DNA of 64,000 nt from Burkholderia sp. Ac-20365 (GCF_017104715.1 NZ_JAAGPI010000027.1:1-64000); one strand, 5' to 3'; counted from the first letter of the stretch, positions 35,686 to 44,720 are shown. Made by a program: numbers and translations. Notes: a model not told the origin generated them from the letters alone.

Positions 35686-35720
35686 AGAAAAGCCCCGCTA
35701 AGTCGGGGCTTTTCTTTTTT
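35686..35720 (+). terminator. Terminator after tRNA-Cys
   Basis: A 12-bp perfect stem AGAAAAGCCCCG / CGGGGCTTTTCT with a CTAAGT loop and a TTTTT tail. Confidence 0.9.
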
Positions 35721-35767
35721 CCGCGCATGGTTTGCGCCAGCGCAACGTTCATGACCGGGCGGCACGT

Positions 35768-36253
35768 ATGCAAAGCAAAGAGACTTCTTCTATCGACTGG
35801 CGCTGGAAGGCTTTCGACGATCTGACCAGCATCGAGGTCTACGACATGCTCGCCGCGCGTGCGGCCGTGTTCGTGATCGAGCAGAACTGTCTGTATGGCG
35901 ATATCGATGGACTCGATCTCGACGCATGGCATCTGTTTGCGTATGGCGCTCCCCGATCGTCTGACGCGCGAGCGAAGCTGGCGGGCTATCTGCGCGTGCT
36001 GTTGCCCGATGCGGAGGATGCGGACATCCGCATCGGCCGTGTGCTGACGACAGCCGATTTCCGTGGTCAGGGTCTGGGCAACGCCATGCTCGAGAAGACA
36101 CTCGCCCATATCCGCGCGCAATGGCCGGATACGCCGATACGTTTGCATGCGCAGGCGCATTTGCAGGCCTTCTATGGTGCATTCGGCTTCGAGCCGGTTT
36201 CGGACGTGCACGAAGAGGATGGCATCCCGCACATCTGGATGCGTGCTGCCTGA
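35768..36253 (+). CDS. GNAT-family acetyltransferase, ElaA-like
   Basis: A 161-aa protein. The segments IDWRWKAFDDLTSIEVYDML, RAAVFVIEQNCLYGDIDGLD and the acetyl-CoA site GRVLTTADFRGQGLGNAML match ElaA-type GNAT enzymes. ElaA acetylates an unknown substrate, so none is assigned. ATG 35768 was chosen over an in-frame start at 35732 because the family begins near here. It is convergent with ctaG, only 24 nt apart. Confidence 0.85.
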   Translation: MQSKETSSIDWRWKAFDDLTSIEVYDMLAARAAVFVIEQNCLYGDIDGLDLDAWHLFAYGAPRSSDARAKLAGYLRVLLPDAEDADIRIGRVLTTADFRGQGLGNAMLEKTLAHIRAQWPDTPIRLHAQAHLQAFYGAFGFEPVSDVHEEDGIPHIWMRAA

Positions 36254-36277
36254 CGCTTCCCGCGCTTCAGAAACCGA

Positions 36278-37156
36278 TCAACGATCAGCGTGCGCGACGA
36301 GTTGCGTTCCAGCAGACGTCTGTACGCGAGCTTCCCGCTCATCGCGCAGGCGCGCCCGTGCCGACAGTCGCATCCAGTGACGCAGCGCGAGCACCGCGCC
36401 GATCACGCTCATCATCGAACCCGGAATCCATAGCAACAGCCCGCCAATCTGCTGATCGCGCATCGGGCTGAGCCACGTGAACGCGCGTCCGCAGATCGAA
36501 TAAACGGGATACAGCTCGCGCGGCGAAAAGAAGATGAAAGCGCCGAGTACGATCTGCGGCGGGATCGCCGCAATGACCACCAGCACGCGTTTGCCCGGCG
36601 ACAACCGTGCGGGCGGCGCGGGCCGCGAATCGAGCACTAGCCACCAGAACAGCAGCCCGTCGATCACCATGCTCCAGTTCATCACGCGATACAGACGCCA
36701 GTCGAGCATCGCGATGAAGTGAATCGGCGAGAGCAGCCAGAAATAGATCAGCCCAACGAACAGAACGACCGCGACGACGGGGTGAAAGAGCACGTCGAGC
36801 GTCGCGCGTATCCAGCGTGTGTGCAGCGCGGGTCGCACGAAGCATTGCCGCCACGCGAAGGGAATGCCCGCGCGCAGCGCCGCGCCCGGATACGACAGCG
36901 CAATGAAGAACGGTCCGAGGTGATGCAGCACCAGATGCTGCGCGCGATGCATGAAGAACTCATGCTCGAAGAAATAATCGAGCCGCGTGTGCAGTGCGAT
37001 GTAGAGAGCGCTTAGCCCGAACCAGAACGAAATCTGCCGCGCGACCGACACCTTCGCCTTGCGCACGCCGCGCACGAACAGCAGCGCGGCGATGAGCATC
37101 GCGATCACGACGGTCGGCGATGGCTCCCAGGGCTCGAGCCAGTAGAGCAGGTTCAT
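36278..37156 (-). CDS. CtaG-like cytochrome c oxidase assembly protein (caa3_CtaG family)
   Basis: A multi-pass membrane protein (about seven helices, 292 aa) of the caa3_CtaG type, distinct from the Cox11-type CtaG. Members assist copper insertion or assembly of heme-copper oxidases. The His-rich segment HEFFMHRAQHLVLHHLGPFF is the family hallmark. ATG 37156 (MNLLYWLEPW) is preferred over GTG 37165. The start region is a threefold tandem duplication (37145-37207). It is the last gene of the SCO-PCuAC-CtaG operon. Confidence 0.85.
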   Translation of the reverse strand: MNLLYWLEPWEPSPTVVIAMLIAALLFVRGVRKAKVSVARQISFWFGLSALYIALHTRLDYFFEHEFFMHRAQHLVLHHLGPFFIALSYPGAALRAGIPFAWRQCFVRPALHTRWIRATLDVLFHPVVAVVLFVGLIYFWLLSPIHFIAMLDWRLYRVMNWSMVIDGLLFWWLVLDSRPAPPARLSPGKRVLVVIAAIPPQIVLGAFIFFSPRELYPVYSICGRAFTWLSPMRDQQIGGLLLWIPGSMMSVIGAVLALRHWMRLSARARLRDEREARVQTSAGTQLVAHADR

Positions 37157-37207
37157 CGCGGACACGGGAGCAGGTTCATCGCGGGCAGCGAAGCAGGCTC
37201 ATCGCGT
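37145..37207 (-). repeat. Three tandem 23-bp copies of the ctaG start region with two micro-ORFs
   Basis: The 16-bp core AGCAGGTTCATCGCGG (plus strand) occurs at 37146-37161 and 37169-37184, and with two changes at 37192-37207, a 23-bp period. On the minus strand each copy holds an ATG. ATG 37202 encodes MSLLRCPR and stops at a TGA overlapping ATG 37179. That second ATG encodes MNLLPCPR and stops at a TGA overlapping the ctaG ATG at 37156. The first ATG is 9 nt after the PCuAC-gene stop. Confidence 0.75.
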
Positions 37208-37211
37208 TGCG

Positions 37212-37691
37212 TTACTTCGTCTGCGAAGGCGGCTTCACGGCAAACGGCGCATCGACCGTTTCGCCGTCGGAGAACTGCAGCTTCAGATGCACCGTGTCAC
37301 CTGGCGCGATCTTGCGCTTTGCCTCTTCAAGCATCACGTGATAGCCGCCCGGCGCAATCGATGCCTGGCCGTGCGCCGGCACCGTCAGCTTGTCGACCAT
37401 CACCATCTTTTGCGTCGAGCCATTCGACACTGTCTGATGCAGCATCGCCATGCCGTAGTCGGCGCTCGATATGTCGACGAGATCGATCGGCTTGTCGCTC
37501 GAGTTGGTCAGCGTCACATACGCGGCGGCCGGCAGGTTGTTCGGCAGCCAGCGCACCCATGCGTTCTGCACGCCGATGGCCTGCTTGCTATCGGCGGCAT
37601 GCGCGCCGATGCTGCCCGTGGCAACGAATGCGAAAGCGGCTGCGCAAACCAGCGTGTGAATCCGTGAGAGCGTTTTGATTTGTTGTGTCAT
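37212..37691 (-). CDS. Periplasmic copper chaperone PCu(A)C
   Basis: A 159-aa secreted Cu(I) chaperone that delivers copper to the CuA site of cytochrome oxidase. A signal peptide ends near IGAHAADS (residue ~34). The copper site is seen as MLHQ, a Met-rich stretch MVM and, about 20 residues later, GGYHVM, matching the family pattern of His/Met ligands. It lies between the SCO gene and ctaG on the same strand. Confidence 0.9.
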   Translation of the reverse strand: MTQQIKTLSRIHTLVCAAAFAFVATGSIGAHAADSKQAIGVQNAWVRWLPNNLPAAAYVTLTNSSDKPIDLVDISSADYGMAMLHQTVSNGSTQKMVMVDKLTVPAHGQASIAPGGYHVMLEEAKRKIAPGDTVHLKLQFSDGETVDAPFAVKPPSQTK

Positions 37692-37708
37692 ATCGAACCC
37701 GTGTGAAA

Positions 37709-38362
37709 TCAGGATTGGTCTTTGATGATACGGCGCACGTCGGCGGCGATGACGTCGGGCGAGTCGTGGTCCGTGGCGAGCAGACGCGCGCGATTGCGCG
37801 CGTCGAAGATGTAGACGGCCGAGCTGTGCGTCACCTCGTAGTTGCCGTTCGGGTCGCGCTTTTCCATCTGATACGCGACGCGGTAATGCCGTGCCATGTC
37901 CTCGATCTGCGCATCGGTGCCGGTGAGTCCGCGGGCATGCTGCGCATCGAATGCGTCCACATAGTCGTGCAAGGCGCTGGGCGTGTCGCGCGCGGGATCG
38001 ACGGTGACGAACAGGATGCGCATCTTCTGCGCGTCCGGTCCGAGCTTGCCGATCACCTGCATCAGCCGTCCCATCGTTTCCGGGCAGACGTCCGGGCAAT
38101 GCGTATAGCCGAAGTAAACAAGCGACGTGCGTCCCTTCAGTGAGTCCGCCGCAACCGCCTGGCCGTCATCGCCCGTCAGCGTGAAATCGAGATCAGGCAG
38201 ATGACCGCTCACGTCCGTCAATTGCCACGGCTCTCCGCGATGCGAACATCCCGCGCCGACGAACGCCGCGCATAACGCAGCAGTCAATGCAGCGAGACGC
38301 CGGCGCGTGGAAGCGCGCAGGGCAGGCGATCGTAAGTGAGAGACCAGTGCTTTCGGGAACAA
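37709..38362 (-). CDS. SCO1/SenC copper-binding lipoprotein
   Basis: A thioredoxin-fold protein that metallates or reduces the CuA site of cytochrome c oxidase. Copper ligands are the CPDVCP motif and the His in NYEVTHSSAVYIF. The N-terminus is a lipoprotein signal with Cys in VGAGCSH. The start is uncertain: no ATG fits, and TTG 38362 (217 aa) is my choice; the frame is open further upstream to 38635. It lies 17 nt upstream of the PCuAC gene. Confidence 0.88.
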   Translation of the reverse strand: MFPKALVSHLRSPALRASTRRRLAALTAALCAAFVGAGCSHRGEPWQLTDVSGHLPDLDFTLTGDDGQAVAADSLKGRTSLVYFGYTHCPDVCPETMGRLMQVIGKLGPDAQKMRILFVTVDPARDTPSALHDYVDAFDAQHARGLTGTDAQIEDMARHYRVAYQMEKRDPNGNYEVTHSSAVYIFDARNRARLLATDHDSPDVIAADVRRIIKDQS

Positions 38363-38724
38363 AGGCTGTTTCGATGACTCGATTAAAAAGAGGGACGCAA
38401 ACCGGAACGCGACTTGCTCGCCGCAACAGCATGACCGCGGTGACGCAAGGTGTGATTCGATGGCGGACGCCGTTGCGACTCTATCGCAATTTAAGGCGCG
38501 TCGTTGTACCGTCGCCCTATGAGGCGGATAGCGAGTCACTATGCCGCAGCGCGCCGAGAGGCGTTGTAGGCGGATCGTGCGGAGTTTGTAGTCCATTCCT
38601 TCGCACACGCGCCAGAACGCCCGTCCGTGCGGCACGAAAACTTACTTTCTCGAAAAAACGACCGATGCGCGGTAAGATGCGCACACTTTTCCGGCTGCAA
38701 GCGGCTGAGAGGCAACGTACACCG
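38363..38724. other. Divergent region between the SCO gene and otsB
   Basis: A 362-nt region carrying both divergent leaders. Neither strand shows a convincing gene, though the SCO frame is open into it. A TAAGAT near 38669 is a possible -10 for otsB but lacks a good -35. Confidence 0.35.
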
Positions 38725-39474
38725 ATGCAAGCACTTCCCGCTTTTCTGTCTCCGACGGAGACCGCATTTTTCTTCGATTTCGACGGCACGCTCGTCGATC
38801 TGGCACCGACGCCCGACGGCGTGCTGGTTCAGCCCGAGGCAATCGCCTTGCTCGCTGAACTGCGGCGTCTGACGAACGGCGCCGTGGCGATCGTGTCGGG
38901 GCGCGGCATCGACAGCATCGACCAGTTTCTGGGCATGCCCGATATGCCCATTGCCGGCCTGCATGGCGCCGAGCGGCGCGATTCGAACGGCGATACGCAG
39001 CGCATCGGTTTTAACGACGAGCGGCTGCTGCGTATGGAGCAGGTGCTTGCCGAGGTCGTCAACGCGAATCCCGGCATGCTGCTGGAAATCAAGGGCGCGG
39101 CGCTCGCGCTGCACTATCGCAATGCGCCCGACCGCGAGCCGGTGGCGCGCGAAGCGACGAGCAAACTGGTCGCCGATTACCCGGGCGCCTACGTGCTGCA
39201 GCCCGGCAAAATGGTCTACGAAATCAAGCCGAAAGACGTCGATAAGGGCCGTGCGCTGCGCGCGTTTCTCGATGAACCGCCGTTCACGGGCCGCACGCCC
39301 ATCTTTGCCGGCGACGATCTGACGGACGAAAAAGGTTTTGCCGTCGTCAACGAGAAAGGCGGTTTGTCGATCAAGGTCGGCGGCGGCGACACGATCGCGC
39401 GCTCGCGCATCGGCTCGGTGAGCGCGCTGCTCGCATGGCTGTCGGAAATCGTCGCAGCGGCGCGCAACGCATGA
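38725..39474 (+). CDS. otsB: Trehalose-6-phosphate phosphatase
   Basis: It dephosphorylates trehalose-6-phosphate in the last step of trehalose synthesis. ATG 38725 (MQALPAFLSPTET) gives 249 aa. It is a HAD phosphatase with FFDFDGTLVDLAP (nucleophile and acid/base Asp), VSGRGIDSI, KPKDVDKG and GDDLTDE. It precedes otsA by 52 nt. Trehalose protects against osmotic and desiccation stress. Confidence 0.95.
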   Translation: MQALPAFLSPTETAFFFDFDGTLVDLAPTPDGVLVQPEAIALLAELRRLTNGAVAIVSGRGIDSIDQFLGMPDMPIAGLHGAERRDSNGDTQRIGFNDERLLRMEQVLAEVVNANPGMLLEIKGAALALHYRNAPDREPVAREATSKLVADYPGAYVLQPGKMVYEIKPKDVDKGRALRAFLDEPPFTGRTPIFAGDDLTDEKGFAVVNEKGGLSIKVGGGDTIARSRIGSVSALLAWLSEIVAAARNA

Positions 39475-39526
39475 TGACGTCTGTTTATCCGCGTCCTGCT
39501 CGCATTCAGCAAGGAAGCCTCGCGTC

Positions 39527-40951
39527 ATGAGCCGACTGATCATCGTATCGAACCGCGTCGCGCCGATTTCGGAAGGCGGCCCCGCGGCGGGCGGCCTCGC
39601 TGTCGGCGTGTACGACGCGTTGAAGGAAACGGGTGGCATGTGGTTCGGCTGGAGCGGCGACGTGCTCGGCTCGGGCCAGCCACAGATCAAGCTCGAAGAG
39701 CGCGGCCCCGTCACGTTCGCGACCATCGGCCTCGTGCGGCGCGATTACGACCAGTACTACCGCGGCTTTTCGAACGCGACGCTGTGGCCCGCGTTCCACT
39801 ATCGTCCCGATCTGCTGCAGTTCGACCGGCATGATTTCGAAGGCTATTGCCGTGTCAATACGTGGCTCGCGCAACAGCTCGTGCCATTGTTGCGCGAAGA
39901 CGATGTCATCTGGGTGCACGACTACCATCTGATTCCGTTCGCACAGGCGCTACGCGCGGCGGGCGTGAAGAACCGGATCGGCTTCTTCCTGCACATTCCG
40001 TTTCCGGCTGCACAGGTGCTGCTCGCCGTGCCGCCGCATCGCGCGCTCGTCGAGGCGCTGTGTTCGTTCGATCTGCTCGGCTTCCAGACCAAGTCCGATC
40101 TGCGTGCGTTCTGCGATTACATCGTCAACGAGGCGGACGGAAAGGTCGATGCATCGGCGCAAGGTCCGACTGTCGTCAGCGCGTTCGGTCGTACGCTGCG
40201 CGCGGCTGCGTATCCGATCGGTGTCTATCCCGACGAGATTGCCGAGCTTGCGAAAGCAGGTGAGGGCGACAAGCCCGTGCGCACGATCGAAGCGACGCTG
40301 CATGCGCGCAAGCTGATCATGAGCGTCGACCGGCTCGATTACTCGAAGGGACTGGTCGAGCGCTTCCGCGCGTTCGAGCGCCTGCTCGAACATTCGCCCG
40401 CGTATCGCGACAAGGTGTCGTTCCTCCAGATCGCGCCGCCGACGCGTTCCGATCTGCACGCGTATCAGGAAATCCGTCTGCAGCTCGAAGGCGAATCGGG
40501 GCGCATCAACGGCCGCTTCGCCGAACTGGACTGGACACCGATCCGTTATATCCACCGGCAATACGAGCGGCCTGTGCTCGCTGCGCTGTTTCGTACCGCG
40601 CATGTCGGCTATGTGACGCCGCTGCGCGACGGCATGAACCTGGTCGCGAAGGAATACGTGTCGGCGCAGGACCCGGAAGATCCGGGCGTGCTGGTGTTGT
40701 CGCGCTTCGCGGGCGCGGCGCAGGAGTTGACCGGCGCGCTGATTGTCAATCCCGTCGATATCGACGGCATGGCCGATGCGCTCGGCACGGCGCTGTCGAT
40801 GCCGCTCGCCGAACGCAAGGCGCGCTATAACGACATGATGGTGCAACTGCGCGAGAACAACGTGTCCGTGTGGCGCGACAACTTCATGAGCGATTTGCAG
40901 CAGTTGCCGCACGCGCGGGCCCAGGTGGAGAGCGAAGCCGCCGGGAGCTGA
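39527..40951 (+). CDS. otsA: Trehalose-6-phosphate synthase
   Basis: A GT20 enzyme that joins UDP-glucose and glucose-6-phosphate. It is 474 aa. It has SRLIIVSNRVAP, the GG loop SEGGPAAGGLAVG, VWVHDYHLIPFA in the first domain, SVDRLDYSKGLVERF, and RDGMNLVAKEYVSAQ. It ends at a hairpin shared with the convergent ABC transporter gene. Confidence 0.96.
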   Translation: MSRLIIVSNRVAPISEGGPAAGGLAVGVYDALKETGGMWFGWSGDVLGSGQPQIKLEERGPVTFATIGLVRRDYDQYYRGFSNATLWPAFHYRPDLLQFDRHDFEGYCRVNTWLAQQLVPLLREDDVIWVHDYHLIPFAQALRAAGVKNRIGFFLHIPFPAAQVLLAVPPHRALVEALCSFDLLGFQTKSDLRAFCDYIVNEADGKVDASAQGPTVVSAFGRTLRAAAYPIGVYPDEIAELAKAGEGDKPVRTIEATLHARKLIMSVDRLDYSKGLVERFRAFERLLEHSPAYRDKVSFLQIAPPTRSDLHAYQEIRLQLEGESGRINGRFAELDWTPIRYIHRQYERPVLAALFRTAHVGYVTPLRDGMNLVAKEYVSAQDPEDPGVLVLSRFAGAAQELTGALIVNPVDIDGMADALGTALSMPLAERKARYNDMMVQLRENNVSVWRDNFMSDLQQLPHARAQVESEAAGS

Positions 40952-40974
40952 CGCTTTCTATCGTGCACAAATAG

Positions 40975-41004
40975 AAAAAGCCGCTTGAAAGCGGCTTTTT
41001 CTTT
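40975..41004. terminator. Bidirectional terminator between otsA and the ABC transporter
   Basis: The 11-bp stem AAAAAGCCGCT / AGCGGCTTTTT with a TGAA loop has T-rich flanks on both strands. Confidence 0.85.
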
Positions 41005-41030
41005 ATCCGTCGGGTCAGTTCAGACGCGCA

Positions 41031-42968
41031 TCACGCGACATGCTGCTCGTCGAACTTCTTGCCGCCGACATGCAGCGTCGAATGCTTGCCGAACTGCTTC
41101 GACAGCAGATCGCGATAGAGACCCGGACGATTGCGCAGTTCTTCGGGACTGCCGTCGTCGATCACCTTGCCCGCGCTCATCACGATGATGCGGTCGAAAT
41201 TGTGCAGCGTCGACAGACGGTGTGCGATAGCGATCACCGTACGGCCGACCATCAGACGGTCGAGCGCCTTCTGGATCGCTTCTTCGGACGCGCTGTCGAG
41301 CGCGGAGGTCGCTTCGTCGAGCAGCAGGATCGGCGCATTCTTGAGGATCGCGCGCGCGATCGCGATACGCTGCCGCTGGCCGCCCGACAGCTTCACGCCG
41401 CGGTCGCCAACGATCGTATCGAAGCCTTCCGGCATCGCCTCGATGAAGTCCGAACAGCGCGCTTCGCGCGCGGCGGCGAGCACTTCATCGCGCGTCGCTT
41501 CGGGACGGCCGTACGCGATGTTTTCGTAGACCGAGCGATGGAACAGCGAAATATCCTGCGGCACCAGTGCGATCGAATGGCGCAGGCTGTCCTGCGAGAT
41601 CGCCGAAATCTCCTGACCGTCGATGAGGATCTGTCCGCCCTGTGTTTCATAGAAACGTTGCAGCAGCGCGAGCACCGTCGACTTGCCGGCGCCCGACTTG
41701 CCGATCAGGCCGACGCGCTGGCCTGCAGGAATGTCGAGATCGAAGTGATCGAGAATCGGACGGCGCTTCGGATACGCGAACGTTACCTTGTCGAAGGTCA
41801 CGCGGCCGCCTTGCGGCACGAGTTCGACGGCGTCGTTGTGATCGGGCATGCCGTGCGGCTCGAGCAGCGTCTTCACGGCTTCCGCCAGGCGCGCGACGTG
41901 CTGCGTCACATCGACCAGCGCGACGGCGAGGTCACGCGTGCCGTGCAGGATCGTGAAGCCGAGCGAGCTGACCAGCACGATATCGCCCGAGGTTGCCTTG
42001 CCCTGATCCCACAGCCACAGCGCCCAGCCGAGGAGCCCAGCCGACAGCAGAGCGGTGATGACCGCGTGCAGCAGGCGCAGCTTTTCCAGATACAGCAGGC
42101 TCTGCTGGCGCGCGACCATTTCCGACTTCACCGTCGCACTGAAACGCTTCTGCTCGCGAAAGGTCATGCCGAACGCGCGTACGAGCCCCATGTTGCCGAT
42201 CACGTCGACGAGTTCGCCGTCGACGGCGGCCGCCTTGGTCGCAAAGGTGTGGTGCCGCGCCGAGCCGCGTCCTGCGAGCTTGAACAGCACGACGGAGAGA
42301 ATCGCCGAGCAGGTCAGCAGGCCAAGCGCCATCAGCGGATTGACGGTGACGATCATCACGATCGCGCCCGCCACGGCGATGCAGGGCGGCAACACGTTCC
42401 ACGCGGTGGTGTTCTCAGCCGTGTAGACGGCGTTCGACGTCGCCGTGATCCGGCTGGCCAGCGTGCCCGGCTGCTTCTCGGCGTAGTAGGTCGGCGAATG
42501 GCCCGTCAGGTACTGGAAGAGGTCCTTGCGCAGATCGCCCGTGACGGCCACGAACGTATGCGCGGCAACCCAGCCGCCGACGCGCCACAAAAGATTGTCG
42601 GCTGCGATCAGGCCGACGAGGATCGCGAATGCGCCCCACAGCGGCCCCGGATGATGACGGCCTTCGCCGAGCACGTCGATCAGGTGCTTGATCGCGTACT
42701 GCGAGGCGAGTGCACAGCCCACGGCCGCAAATACGCTGCCCAGCACGATCAGATGCGCGACCGGGTGGCGGCGAATAAAGCGGAAGAGGAACGCGAGCGG
42801 CCGGTTCGCATAGCTCGCGAGCTTTGCGTTATGGGCATTTCGCTGGGCGATTGTCAGATGTTCCAATTGTTCGTTTGATCGGTCGGTTTGTGACGGGTCT
42901 GAATCGGGTTCAGGTCGTGCAACGGTTGTGCCTGGGAACGGCCCGTAACACCAGCGTAGGCCTCGCAT
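41031..42968 (-). CDS. ABC transporter, fused permease and ATPase (MsbA-like)
   Basis: A 645-aa half-transporter. Six transmembrane helices span about residues 60-380. The ATPase has Walker A GKSGAGKST, signature LSGGQRQRIAIARAIL, Walker B ILLLDEATSALD and the H-loop AHRLST. It resembles lipid or multidrug exporters of the MsbA type; the substrate is unknown. The start is uncertain: ATG 42968 is the nearest to the conserved region, with others at 42977 and 42995 and a TTG further in. Confidence 0.88.
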   Translation of the reverse strand: MRGLRWCYGPFPGTTVARPEPDSDPSQTDRSNEQLEHLTIAQRNAHNAKLASYANRPLAFLFRFIRRHPVAHLIVLGSVFAAVGCALASQYAIKHLIDVLGEGRHHPGPLWGAFAILVGLIAADNLLWRVGGWVAAHTFVAVTGDLRKDLFQYLTGHSPTYYAEKQPGTLASRITATSNAVYTAENTTAWNVLPPCIAVAGAIVMIVTVNPLMALGLLTCSAILSVVLFKLAGRGSARHHTFATKAAAVDGELVDVIGNMGLVRAFGMTFREQKRFSATVKSEMVARQQSLLYLEKLRLLHAVITALLSAGLLGWALWLWDQGKATSGDIVLVSSLGFTILHGTRDLAVALVDVTQHVARLAEAVKTLLEPHGMPDHNDAVELVPQGGRVTFDKVTFAYPKRRPILDHFDLDIPAGQRVGLIGKSGAGKSTVLALLQRFYETQGGQILIDGQEISAISQDSLRHSIALVPQDISLFHRSVYENIAYGRPEATRDEVLAAAREARCSDFIEAMPEGFDTIVGDRGVKLSGGQRQRIAIARAILKNAPILLLDEATSALDSASEEAIQKALDRLMVGRTVIAIAHRLSTLHNFDRIIVMSAGKVIDDGSPEELRNRPGLYRDLLSKQFGKHSTLHVGGKKFDEQHVA

Positions 42969-43601
42969 TGTAAACATGCAAAAGCCATTTCGCATGGCGG
43001 TACGGCCAAAGGGGGCGCGATTATTTTCGCGACAACGTACCGGTAAGGTTTCCCACGCTTGACCCGCATGCGGCCAAGTGGTTCACGCCAGCGGCGTGCA
43101 TTTTCAAGATATAATTACAGATTGCATACGAGCCGGCAAAGCTGCGGCCTCTTTCGGGGCTTGCAGTGGTAGACGCTTCATCGAAGACGTCGTCGATCGG
43201 CTTGCGGCGCCAGCGCCGATGCAGGGCATCCAATGTAAAACGCCTTGAGAAAACAAGGGTTTGCAGAGTGTTTCGCGTTTGTAACAACGTAAAGACTTTG
43301 AAATGTTGGAGCCGGTCCACCAGGTAGGCATCGATAATGCATGCTCGGTCGGTTCAGGAAATATCTGACAGTTTGTCAACGTTCGTTCGATAGCCGCGTT
43401 TACGGCTTTGAGCACAGACTTTGACACTGACCAAGCTGGCGTCTTACCAAGCGATCCATCGCAGGAATTTCTCGAAAGAATCAGGCTCGTGTCTGGTGCA
43501 GCGTAGGGCTGCATGCCGAACCGGGCGCCCTGGCGAGCAAGCGAAGTCGCTTTTTCCAAACTGCAGTCTTTTTGCCTGATTTTTTACGAGGAGTTCTCCA
43601 T
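42969..43601. other. Long divergent region before the glycosyltransferase gene
   Basis: A 633-nt region with lower GC than its neighbours. It holds the leaders of the ABC transporter (minus) and the glycosyltransferase (plus). A TATAAT lies at 43110-43115 and a TTGACA near 43419, but neither has a well-spaced partner. No protein or known RNA was recognised. Confidence 0.4.
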
Positions 43602-44666
43602 ATGCGAATCGCTCAAATCGCTCCCTTGCACGAGGCGGTTCCTCCCAAGCTCTATGGCGGCACGGAACGTGTCGTGTCGAACCTGACGGAAGCACTGGTC
43701 GAGCTGGGACATGACGTGACGCTTTTTGCGAGTGGCGATTCGCAAACCTCCGCGAAGCTCGAAGCTTTCTGGCCGCAGGCGCTGCGCCTCGACCCGACGA
43801 TCCGCGACGTGATGGCGCCGCACATGCTGCTGCTCGAAGAAGTGCGCCGCCGCGCGGACGAGTTCGACGTGCTGCATTTCCACATCGACTACTACCCGTT
43901 CTCGTTGTTCGCGCGTCAGCCGGTGCCATTCCTGACGACCATGCACGGCCGTCTCGATCTGCCCGAACTGCAGCCCATTTTCAATGCGTTCAATGACGTG
44001 CCCGTCGTGTCGATCTCGGACAACCAGCGCCAGCCGCTGCCGCAGGCACACTGGCTGTCCACCGTGTATCACGGTCTGCCGGAAAACGTGCTCACGCCGA
44101 TCCCGAACGTCGAGCCGGGCTACCTCGCATTCCTCGGCCGCGTCTCGCCGGAGAAGGGTCTCGACCGCGCGATCCGTATCGCCGGCCAGGCAGGCATGAA
44201 ACTCAAGGTTGCGGCGAAGATCGACAAGGCCGATCGCGCTTACTACGAAGAAGTCATCAAGCCGCTGATGGCGCTGCCGCACGTCGAGTATATCGGCGAA
44301 ATCGGTGAGGCCGAAAAGCGTGAGTTCCTCGGCAACGCGCATGCGCTGGTGTTCCCGATCGACTGGCCGGAGCCCTTCGGTCTGGTCATGATCGAGGCGA
44401 TGGCTTGCGGCACGCCCGTGATCGCGTTCAAGCGCGGCTCGGTGCCGGAAGTGATCGAAAACGGCGTGTCGGGCTTCGTCGTCGAAGACGAAATCAGCGC
44501 GGTCGCTGCCCTCAAGCGTCTCGACCAGTTGCCGCGCGCGAAGGTGCGCAAGGCTTTCGAAGACCGTTTCTCGTCGAAGGTGATGGCGCAGAACTACGTC
44601 AAGACGTACGAAGAACTGCTGCACGCAAAGCGCCGCTCGGTGCTGCGCGAAGTCAACGCAGGCTGA
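43602..44666 (+). CDS. GT4-family glycosyltransferase
   Basis: A 354-aa GT-B glycosyltransferase; ATG 43602 follows ACGAGGAG. The N-terminal PPKLYGGTERVVSNLTEAL loop and the C-terminal LGRVSPEKGLDRAIRI, FPIDWPEPFGLVMIEAMACGTPVIAF (nucleotide-sugar binding with E-x7-E) are typical of family 4. The acceptor is unknown. Its position beside a lipid-type ABC exporter suggests surface glycolipid or polysaccharide work, but they are divergent and this is only inference. Confidence 0.9.
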   Translation: MRIAQIAPLHEAVPPKLYGGTERVVSNLTEALVELGHDVTLFASGDSQTSAKLEAFWPQALRLDPTIRDVMAPHMLLLEEVRRRADEFDVLHFHIDYYPFSLFARQPVPFLTTMHGRLDLPELQPIFNAFNDVPVVSISDNQRQPLPQAHWLSTVYHGLPENVLTPIPNVEPGYLAFLGRVSPEKGLDRAIRIAGQAGMKLKVAAKIDKADRAYYEEVIKPLMALPHVEYIGEIGEAEKREFLGNAHALVFPIDWPEPFGLVMIEAMACGTPVIAFKRGSVPEVIENGVSGFVVEDEISAVAALKRLDQLPRAKVRKAFEDRFSSKVMAQNYVKTYEELLHAKRRSVLREVNAG

Positions 44667-44720
44667 TTCAGGTTTAGAAGGGCGCGTTCTGGTTCTCGCG
44701 CGTCGCTTCTGATGCCTTAG

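Noticed and set aside
38697..38725. GGCTGAGAGGC before otsB resembling part of a TPP riboswitch
   Set aside because: Only the short CTGAGA core is present; the second conserved domain and stem are absent, and otsB is not a thiamine gene.
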